From: Segatella copri
GTDB taxonomy: Bacteria > Bacteroidota > Bacteroidia > Bacteroidales > Bacteroidaceae
Assembly: GCF_026015295.1 (NCBI RefSeq)
Contig: NZ_JAPDUW010000001.1
Span: forward strand, 1 to 64,000
Length of the DNA: 64,000 bases
Reading direction: 5' to 3'
The position numbers and the translations under genes are program-made. Positions 45,717-53,800 of this stretch are shown one piece after another. The notes below the pieces were generated by a model. It ran no database searches and was not told the origin of the DNA. It worked only from the letters and a program-made list of their open reading frames with translations. The first letter of the stretch is position 1, and each line of letters starts with the position of its first letter.

Positions 45717-45724
45717 CAAAAGTA
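45717..45724 (-). promoter_or_regulatory. -7 promoter element for the lipoprotein gene
   Basis: CAAAAGTA on the plus strand is TACTTTTG on the minus strand, about 62 bases before the start codon. Confidence 0.5.
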
Positions 45725-45778
45725 CAAAAAATAACTCGAAAAGCCATACCTTTTTTATCTTTTTCCTTTTAATACTTC

Positions 45779-45922
45779 GGATGGAGAGACGTGTGCTGAA
45801 ACTGGGTGGAAGGAGTTATGGGGATAGCATGGAAGAAGTTATGGGGATGGCATGGAATGAGCGGTATGGAAGGTGTTGGAAGGTATGGTAGATATGGATG
45901 GCATGGAAGGAATGGATGGAAT
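45779..45922. repeat. Purine-rich degenerate tandem repeats (GGATGGCATGGAA)
   Basis: A G/A-rich stretch on the plus strand with about 23-base near-repeats (GTTATGGGGATAGCATGGAA, then GTTATGGGGATGGCATGGAA) followed by more GGATGGCATGGAA-like units. It lies in the gap 45655-46150, which otherwise holds only the lipoprotein promoter and the left end of the IS. Confidence 0.7.
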
Positions 45923-46011
45923 TCGGTGCAAAGATACGAATTTTCTCTGATACTGCCAAATTTGGGGGTGTGATAAGGAAATCCTCAAATCCGCAACCTA
46001 TAGGGTTTAGT

Positions 46012-47509
46012 GGGATTTTGCTTGCAAAGCGACAAAATTCATTTTATTGTACATATTTCTTGCACAACAGAAATGTCGCAGACACAAAATCCCCTTACCC
46101 CATAAAGCGACTTGAGGTAATACGCTGGTTTAACCAGAAAAGCATGGTCTTTAACCAAAGTCTGTCTTGAACAGGTTGGCATAAGCATTGTTGTCTGAGT
46201 AAATGTTCAATACATGCCTACGTGATGTCTTAATCCATTTCGCAGGAACAGAGATGAACTTGAAAACAAAGGTCTTGATTCTGCTGGTGGCACGCAATCC
46301 AAATTCATGGGTTTTCAATCTCTGCATAATAGCTTTGTAGAAGTTTCTGATGAGAGCTGTCATAAGCAGGAATACAGTATTCTGTGCCATGAACGATTTT
46401 GGCAATCGATTCCAGCCAAAGCCATTGTTCATGTCATCGAAGATGCGTTCCTTGCCACCACGAAGATTGTAGAATTCCACGATGTCTCTTGCACTCGACT
46501 TGTAATCGTTAGTCAGTATACATCTGTAGGTATATTCGCCTTCCCAAATGTCAAGGTATCCATCTATTCGCCTTTGTCTCTGTATGACAAGACGATACGG
46601 TTTTCCTTTCCATTTCTCAACAAGGATAGAATTCAACTCAAACTCAATACCGTTGATTTCAACAGTTTTCCATCCAGTTAAGGCAAACATGGAATCGTAG
46701 AAAGAAGAGCATCTGTTGGCACGAATATAAAAATGCCTGCAATGAGCCTCTACCATATCTACGATTTCCTCCGAACATGAGCCGCAATCCATGCGGGCAC
46801 GAGAAATATATATTTCCGAAGCCTCCAATCGCTTGAAGATTCTTTCCAAAGTCTCTCTTTGGTTGAAGCGCACGTTTGTGTTACCGTCTCTATTTTCAAT
46901 ACCGACAATCATGTCGTTAATGACTGCCACCCCTGGACTATAGCCCAAGAACTTCTTGTAGGTTGGTTTTGCATCATACTTCTCTGTTTCAATGAACTGA
47001 TGGTCAAAGTCAAAATCATACTCTTGACCGGATTTCAATTGACCAGTAGCAAGCAGGGCATTGACCAGTAAGCAGTTCATCTTGTCTGCAGTATTGAAAT
47101 CATAGGATTTGCCAGAAGCAGACTTATAGGTGATGCTCTTAAAAGTCAGTTCTTCGATAGCACGTAATATGGTGTCTGCGCTGCAAGTGCGAAGAGTTGG
47201 ATGAAGAGACAAATGTTTCATCAGGTGAGTTGTAACATCCTCAATACATGAGCCACCACAAAGATATACGCACATCAGAGAGCGTAGAATCTCGCTATAT
47301 TGATAACCAAACATAGTGCATCTCAATCCCAAGGTGGAATCTATGGTTTGAGCTAAAAGAGCATCAAATTGCTCCATAATCGAAAAAATTCCCCCAAAAG
47401 GAGTGAGTTTCTCAGATTTTATTTGTATCTTTGCCATGTCATATTAGAGTTTTGCTTGTCTTCTTTTCGCAACACTAAGGTAAGTGAAAATTCTGACATG
47501 GCAAAATCC
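46012..47509 (-). mobile_element. IS1380-family insertion sequence (ends approximate)
   Basis: The element encodes one IS1380 transposase. The best candidate end signals are GGGATTTTGC at 46012-46021 and its complement GCAAAATCC at 47501-47509, with a second similar block (AAAATTC/GAATTTT) inside each. A weaker outer match (CCGCAAC near 45991 and GTTGCGG near 47560) is possible. No clear target duplication was found, so the boundaries are uncertain. Confidence 0.6.
46151..47437 (-). CDS. IS1380 family transposase
   Basis: A 428-aa DDE transposase. N-terminal helix-rich DNA-binding part (GLRCTMFGYQYSEILRSL), catalytic-site candidates Asp in DFDHQFIETEKYD, Asp in ARMDCGS and the late Glu in GKERIFDDMNNGFGWNRLP, which is typical of IS1380. 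Full length and uninterrupted, so probably active. The insertion lies in a non-coding gap and interrupts no recognised gene. Confidence 0.93.
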   Translation of the reverse strand: MAKIQIKSEKLTPFGGIFSIMEQFDALLAQTIDSTLGLRCTMFGYQYSEILRSLMCVYLCGGSCIEDVTTHLMKHLSLHPTLRTCSADTILRAIEELTFKSITYKSASGKSYDFNTADKMNCLLVNALLATGQLKSGQEYDFDFDHQFIETEKYDAKPTYKKFLGYSPGVAVINDMIVGIENRDGNTNVRFNQRETLERIFKRLEASEIYISRARMDCGSCSEEIVDMVEAHCRHFYIRANRCSSFYDSMFALTGWKTVEINGIEFELNSILVEKWKGKPYRLVIQRQRRIDGYLDIWEGEYTYRCILTNDYKSSARDIVEFYNLRGGKERIFDDMNNGFGWNRLPKSFMAQNTVFLLMTALIRNFYKAIMQRLKTHEFGLRATSRIKTFVFKFISVPAKWIKTSRRHVLNIYSDNNAYANLFKTDFG

Positions 47510-47620
47510 TGGGTAACTTTTTGTTGCTCAGGCACTTATAAATAATGTTAAATATAGTGTTGCGGAATTAAGGGAAATGTTTGAACTGTGCTTTCAGATT
47601 GAAAGTAGTTAAACTTCCTT

Positions 47621-47678
47621 ACTCATAGTTTTGCGGGTGACAACTCATAGTTTTACGGGTAACAACTCATAGCTTTGC
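47621..47678. repeat. 22-bp tandem repeats, 2.6 units
   Basis: Units begin at 47621, 47643 and 47665 with ACTCATAGTTTTGCGGGT; the second has one or two changes and the third is truncated. No spacer or cas genes, so not CRISPR. Confidence 0.7.
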
Positions 47679-47746
47679 TCTCTTAAAGTATAGAGTTAAG
47701 CAGTAAATCAGGTGTTTACGAGGGTTATGATGTTTTTACTGCAATG

Positions 47747-47933
47747 ACTCAGTTCCTCAGTTCCTCAGTTTTTCTCTGACCCTTCACTTTTTCCTTTATT
47801 TAGAAGTTTATTATATATATAAATATATATATAATAATATATAATATATAACAATTTAAAACAACTTTGAACTATAAGGGCTATATACCCCTTAGGAAAA
47901 AACTGAGGAACTGAGGAACTGAGGAACTGAGGA
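47747..47933. repeat. Inverted 8-mer tandem repeats around an AT-rich core
   Basis: Left arm repeats TTCCTCAG about three times and the right arm (47896-47933) repeats CTGAGGAA four times, so the arms pair over about 27 bases. Between them lies about 120 bases of AT-rich DNA with a TATATATA run. No gene in the gap 47438-48154. Confidence 0.75.
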
Positions 47934-48020
47934 AATGATAGAGACTTAGAATCTTACTCTTGATACTGTTGAATATGTGCTTATGTTAAAAGTTAAGTAT
48001 CAGATTATCAGATAAATAAA

Positions 48021-48096
48021 ACACTTGACCCCCTGAAATAAGGGGTCAAGTGTTTATTGTGATACCCATACGTCGTGAAACACAACGTATGGGTAT
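48021..48096 (-). terminator. Two tandem hairpins after the cellobiose phosphorylase gene
   Basis: Reading the minus strand, the first stem is ATACCCATACGT/ACGTATGGGTAT (48062-48096) and the second is ACACTTGACCCC/GGGGTCAAGTGT (48021-48053) followed by TTTTATTT. The second looks like the intrinsic terminator. Confidence 0.8.
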
Positions 48097-48154
48097 GAAA
48101 AAGAATTTCGTTACATTGAACTTTCAAATCGTAACTTGATGAGATTTGGCTGAT

Positions 48155-50650
48155 TTACATCTCAACCACTACTTCATGCTTGCCTTCAGAGCAAGGAACG
48201 ATGGTGCCTGAGATAGGAGAGCCATCCACTGTAATCTGCTTCACGCCCTTCTGGTTTCCGCTAGGATTCTTTACTGTGATATGGTATTCGCCACCACGGA
48301 ACTTGCGGGTTACCTCATACTCCTTAGCGGTGCTTGGGAGACAAGGATCGATGAGCAAGCCTTCATAATCTGGCTTGATGCCGAGGATGAATTCTGATAC
48401 TGTATACCACATCCATGCCGCTGTACCGGTGAGCCAGGAGTTCTTTCCTTCGCCCGGCTTGGCTGCATCCTTACCGGCTACCATCTGGCAGTTTACGTAA
48501 GGTTCTACCTTGTGAAGTGTCTGATATTTTTCCTCTACATAGCTAGGCAGAATCTTGGTATAATGGCTCCAGGCATCGTTGCCTCGACCGGCTACAGTCT
48601 CTCCGATGATGACCCAAGGATTGTTGTGGCAGAAGATACCGGCGTTCTCCTTGTAGCCTTCAGGATAAGAAGAAATCTCACCCATTTCTACATGATAGGT
48701 AGTGTAGGCTGGGTTGTTCAGCACCATTCCGTGCTCGCATTCCAGTTGTTTCTTGCTGCTATCCAGTGCTTTATCGCAGAGTCCTTCTTCCAGACCGATA
48801 CCAGCCATCGTACACCAGCCCTGGCTCTCGATGAAGATTTTGCCTTCCTCGTTCTCATCACTACCAATCTTGTTGCCGAAGAAATCGTAAGCGCGGAGGA
48901 ACCATTCACCGTCCCATCCATGCTGCTTCACAGCCTCGTTCATCTCATCTACAGCCTGCTGCATGCGCTCGGCTTCTGTCAAATAATCTTCTTCTGCAAG
49001 ACCGGCTATTTCGCCCTCCTTGCTTTCCATAGCTTCCTTGGCAAGCTGCTTGCACAGAGCCACATAATCCTTGCCGGTAACCACGAACAGACCGGCTATC
49101 ATCAGACTCTCTGCCTTGCTTCCTTCGCCCTTGTTTTCGGTGGTCTGGAAACTCTCGTTAGGGTCCCAGGAGAAGCAGTTCAGGTTCAAACAGTCGTTCC
49201 AGTCGGCTCTTCCGATGAGTGGCAACTTGTGTGGACCCAGATTGTTGATAACATGGTTCATCGAAATCTTGAGGTGCTCGAAGAGGCTTACTTCTGTGCC
49301 TGGCTGGTTGTCGAAAGGCACCTGCTCGGCGAGGATAGAGAAGTCGCCCGTCTCCTTGATATAGGCTACGGTACCGAAGATGAGCCAGCATGGGTCGTCG
49401 TTGAAACCGCCACCGATATCGTTGTTGCCACGCTTGGTGAGCGGCTGATACTGGTGGTAGCAGCCACCGTCAGGGAACTGGGTGCTGGCGATATCGATGA
49501 TGCGCTGGCGGGCACGGGTAGGTATCTGATGAACGAAACCTACGAGGTCCTGGTTGGAATCGCGGAAGCCCATGCCTCGACCGATGCCGCTTTCGAAGAA
49601 ACTTGCTGAGCGTGACATACAGAAGGTGATCATGCACTGATACTGGTTCCAGATGTTCACCATGCGGTCTAACTTGTCGTTGCCGCTCTTCACGGTGAAG
49701 ATGTTCAGCAGGTTATCCCAGTACTGGTTGAGTTCTGCAAAGGCAGCATCCACCTTTTCTGTGGTATCAAACTTGGCGATAAGCTGATGCGCTTTCTCCT
49801 TGTTGATTACCTTCTTGGCGCTGAACTTCTTGTCCTGCTCGTTCTCCACATAGCCCAGCAGGAAGATGAGGTCGCGGCTCTCGCCTGGCTGCAGGGTTAC
49901 TTCGATGTAGTGAGATGCGATTGGGCTCCAGCCGTGGGCAAAGCTGTTGCGTGGCTTGCCTTCCATCACAGCCTCAGGCTCGGAAAACTCGTTATAGAGT
50001 CCGATGAAGCTCTCGCGGTCGGTATCGTAGCCCTGAATCTCGGTATTCACTGTGTAGAAAGCATAGTGGTTGCGGCGCTCGCGGTATTCGGTCTTGTGAT
50101 AGATGGTAGAACCCTCTACCTCCACTTCGCCTGTAGAGAAGTTGCGCTGGAAGTTCTCCATGTCGGTAGCAGCATTCCAGAGGCACCACTCTGCAAAGGA
50201 GAACACCTTGAGGGTCTTCACCTCCTTAGTCTGGTTCTTCAGCGTCATCTTCTGCACCTCAGCCCATGTATGGAGCGGAACGAAGAAGAGCACACTCGCC
50301 TCCACGCCGTTCTTGCTGCCCGTGATGCGGGTGTAGTTCATGCCGTGGCGGCACTCGTAGCTGTCGAGCGGTGTCTTGCAAGGTTTCCATCCCGGGTTCC
50401 ATACGGTATCGCCATCTTTGATATAGAAATAGCGACCGCCGTTATCCATCGGCACACCATTGTAGCGATAACGGGTGATGCGACGGAACTTGGCATCCTT
50501 GTAGAAAGAATAACCACCTGCTGTGTTTGAGATGAGCGAGAAGAAATCCTCGTTACCCAAATAATTGATCCAAGGCCATGGAGTCTTTGGATCAGTAATC
50601 ACGTATTCGCGATTGGCGTCATCAAAATGACCATACTTTTTTTCTGCCAT
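48155..50650 (-). CDS. Cellobiose phosphorylase (GH94)
   Basis: An 831-aa cytosolic enzyme. It splits cellobiose with phosphate into glucose and alpha-glucose 1-phosphate, saving ATP. GH94 features: N-terminal beta-sandwich ([30 protein letters not shown]), helical linker, an alpha/alpha barrel with [34 protein letters not shown], catalytic Asp486 in RADWNDCLN, and a C-terminal GTAAWMWY. Length matches the usual roughly 820 residues. No signal peptide. A minus-strand TATCTTTG at 50695-50702 starts the transcript, divergent from the macroglobulin gene. It fits the GH5/GH3 locus as the intracellular end of beta-1,4-glucan use. Confidence 0.94.
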   Translation of the reverse strand: MAEKKYGHFDDANREYVITDPKTPWPWINYLGNEDFFSLISNTAGGYSFYKDAKFRRITRYRYNGVPMDNGGRYFYIKDGDTVWNPGWKPCKTPLDSYECRHGMNYTRITGSKNGVEASVLFFVPLHTWAEVQKMTLKNQTKEVKTLKVFSFAEWCLWNAATDMENFQRNFSTGEVEVEGSTIYHKTEYRERRNHYAFYTVNTEIQGYDTDRESFIGLYNEFSEPEAVMEGKPRNSFAHGWSPIASHYIEVTLQPGESRDLIFLLGYVENEQDKKFSAKKVINKEKAHQLIAKFDTTEKVDAAFAELNQYWDNLLNIFTVKSGNDKLDRMVNIWNQYQCMITFCMSRSASFFESGIGRGMGFRDSNQDLVGFVHQIPTRARQRIIDIASTQFPDGGCYHQYQPLTKRGNNDIGGGFNDDPCWLIFGTVAYIKETGDFSILAEQVPFDNQPGTEVSLFEHLKISMNHVINNLGPHKLPLIGRADWNDCLNLNCFSWDPNESFQTTENKGEGSKAESLMIAGLFVVTGKDYVALCKQLAKEAMESKEGEIAGLAEEDYLTEAERMQQAVDEMNEAVKQHGWDGEWFLRAYDFFGNKIGSDENEEGKIFIESQGWCTMAGIGLEEGLCDKALDSSKKQLECEHGMVLNNPAYTTYHVEMGEISSYPEGYKENAGIFCHNNPWVIIGETVAGRGNDAWSHYTKILPSYVEEKYQTLHKVEPYVNCQMVAGKDAAKPGEGKNSWLTGTAAWMWYTVSEFILGIKPDYEGLLIDPCLPSTAKEYEVTRKFRGGEYHITVKNPSGNQKGVKQITVDGSPISGTIVPCSEGKHEVVVEM

Positions 50651-50694
50651 TGTTTTTTTAATGTTATTTCTTGGTAAAATATACTATTTTGATG

Positions 50695-50702
50695 CAAAGA
50701 TA
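50695..50702 (-). promoter_or_regulatory. -7 promoter element for the GH94 gene
   Basis: CAAAGATA (TATCTTTG on the minus strand), 45 bases before the start codon. Confidence 0.6.
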
Positions 50703-50745
50703 GTAAAAAGTTTCAGTTTCGGGGTTAGAAAACAGTTTTTTTTTG

Positions 50746-50780
50746 TATTTTTGCAATGAAAAGTTTGATGATTATCATCA
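50746..50780 (+). promoter_or_regulatory. -7 element and leader hairpin of the macroglobulin gene
   Basis: TATTTTTG at 50746-50753, then TGATGA, TTA, TCATCA at 50766-50780, a stem near the 5' end of the transcript. Confidence 0.5.
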
Positions 50781-50808
50781 TTCTATTAACATTTTATACA
50801 GTTGGCTT

Positions 50809-53800
50809 ATGAAAAGAAACATTTTATCACTTTTGGTAGCCCTCTTTGCTACGATGCAGGTTGCGGCTCAGACATACGACAACTTGTGGAAGCAAGCTGA
50901 AATCAATGCTCAGAAGGACCAGCCTAAGAGCGAAATCGCGGTGATGAAGAAAATCATCGCCAAGGCTTCGGCTGCCAAAGATTACGGGCAGCTGCTGGCG
51001 GCTGAGACAAGACAGATGACACTCTGGAATGAGATTTCGGCTGACTCGCTGACGCCTAACGTGAAGCGGATGGAAGCAGAGGTGCTGAAGGTGAAAGACC
51101 CGGCATTGAAGGCGGTGAGATATGCCGTGCTGGGTAAGGTGTACTGTGATATGAACGAAAAGAAAAGCCAGGAGTTCTTCAAGAAGGCCTTGGAACAGCC
51201 TGAACTTCTTGCCCGGCATACATCTGCAGAGTATGTTCCATTGACGCAGAAGGGCGTGGATGGCAGTTCCTTCAACAACGATCTGCTGCATCTCATCGGA
51301 TTCGAGGCAGACAGCAAGGAGGCGTATCTGCAGCTGTACACTTATTATAATAAGGTGGGCAATCGGGGTGCGGCTTGTCTCTGTGCCTATAAGCTCATCG
51401 AGAAATACCGCCAGGACGATGTGAGAGAGGTGAAGAAATCGAAGTATCTGCAGACCATCGACTCGCTCATCCAGGTTTATCAGGATATTCCGGAGGCAGG
51501 CGAACTTGCCGTGGAGCATTTCCGCTTCATGGAAGGTGCTACCGATGCCAAACCGCAGGATAAGCTCAACTATATCAACTATGCGCTGAGCCGCTGGGGT
51601 GGATGGTCGAGAATGAACGAACTGAGAAATGCGCAGAAGCGACTCACCGAACCGATGTTCCGGGTGAAGGATATGCCGCAGGTATTGCGACCTGGGGAGA
51701 AGGCTTGGGTGCAGCTTGATGTGCGCAATCTCCAGAACCTGAAAATCAGTATCTCCCGCCTCAATATCACGGCGGATAACGATTATGATGCTCAGGATGA
51801 GGCTACCTATAAGATGCTCCTGAAGAAGACTACGAAGCTGCATCAGAAGGATTACAGCCGCAACTACTACGGTCGCCCGGATTACGAAGAGGTGAAGGAT
51901 TCCATCGAAATCGGTGGCAATCTGCCGCTGGGTGCCTATCTGATGGAGGTGACTTCGGATAATACCTGCATCGCTCCGCAGCGAGAACTCTTCTATGTCA
52001 GCAATCTGGCGGTGATGATCCAGCAGTTGCCGGATGATAAACATCGCTATGTAGTGGTGAATGCTACAGACGGACAGCCTATCGCCGGGGCGAAGATAGA
52101 ACTCTACGACCAGCGGTATGATTTCAAGACGAAGAAGGACAAGCGAATAGTTCATGCCCGCTTGACAACAGATGAGAACGGAGAGGCTTACTTCAAGAAT
52201 GTGGATGGAAATGTATTGATTTCTACCAACAATGACAAATTTACGCCAGCCAAGTACATCTATCTCAGCCGTACCCGCTATTATGAGAAGAAGGATAATG
52301 AGACTAAATATCAGGTTTATACCGACCGTGCTCTCTATCGCCCGGGGCAGAAGGTACATGCCTCAGCCATTTTCTATACTGTCAAGAAGGGGTTGGATGC
52401 CAGCGTGCCAGGAAAGAGTATGGAACTGAAGTTTGTCCTGAGTGATGCCAACTGGAAGCAGGTGGCAGAACAGAAGGTTACGACCGATGAATATGGTACG
52501 GCTTCGGTAGATTTCGAACTCCCGAAGGAGGGAAAGACAGGACAGTATTCCATCTCCGTGAATGGTACAGCAAGCGAATATTTCAGAGTTGAGGAATACA
52601 AGCGTCCAACCTTCGAGATTACCTTCCCGAAGGTGAACGAGAAATACACCTGGGGCGACACCGTGGTGGTGAAAGCTTCAGCCAAGACCTATGCCGGAGT
52701 GCCGGTGCAGGGTGCCAAGGTGGAGTATCAGGTGACCCGCAGAAACCAACTCTGGTGGTGGGGCGCAGGATCTGCCGGACAGTTGGTGAAAACTGACAGT
52801 TGCGTGACTCGTGAGGACGGAACCTTCGACGTCGAGATTCCGCTGGAGGCTTCCTTGTCAGGAAAAGACGAGGCTGATATGAGCGATTTCATGCGCCAAG
52901 CCCGTTTCTTCAACTTCGAGGTCTCAGCCATCGTTACCGACATCAGTGGTGAGAGCCATGAGGGCGTGATGAGTCTGCCTCTGGGCACCAAGCCAACCAT
53001 CCTCACGGTGAATCTTCCTAAGCGTATCGAAACAGACAGTCTGAAGACGGTGACCTTCGCTTACCGCAATGCCAGTGGTATGCCGATTTCTAGTAGGTTA
53101 AAATATCGAATTGATAAGGGCGAATGGAAGGATGCCGAGGCGAATGCACCGGTTTCTATCAAGGAATATGCTTCTTCTTCTGCATCTTCTTCCCTCGTTT
53201 GGAAATCTGGCGTTCATCAGTTGGAGGCAATCTGCGGACAGGACACCCTGCAGCAGAAGTTCACCCTTTTCAGCATGAAGGATACCCATCCGGTGGAGCC
53301 AACTACCGAATGGTATTATCAGACGGCGAAGACCTTCCCTCGTGATGGCAAGCCGGTCTATATCCAGGTGGGCTCTTCGGAGAACGGAGCGCACATCGTA
53401 TATTCCATCATCGCCGGCAACAAACTGCTGGAGAAAGGTGCCTGGGAGTTGGGCGACAGTATCGTGACCCTGCCTTTCACCTACAAGGAGGAATATGCGT
53501 CGGGCATCGTACTGAACTATAGTTTCGTGAAGCAAGGCAAGTGCTATACCCGAATGATGAGCATTGCCCGTCCTTTGCCTGAGAAGAAACTGAACATCGC
53601 CTGGAAGACCTTCCGCAACCGTCTGACCCCTGGACAGAAGGAGGAGTGGACGCTTAGGATTACCACCCCTGACGGCAAGCCAGCCAAGGCGCAGCTGATG
53701 AGCGTACTCTATGACAAGTCGCTCGACCAGATAGCCCCGCATTTCTGGAATTTCTCCCTGGGCTTCTATCAGAGTTTGCCAAACTGCTACTGGGAGGACA

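Noticed and set aside
45691..45891. Open frame in the purine-rich repeat region
   Set aside because: Translation is low-complexity, has no start context and overlaps the lipoprotein promoter.
47621..47678. CRISPR array
   Set aside because: Only 2.6 contiguous units, no unique spacers and no cas genes in the window.
48718..49609. Plus-strand open frames within the GH94 gene
   Set aside because: Shadows of a well-conserved enzyme; no domain matches.
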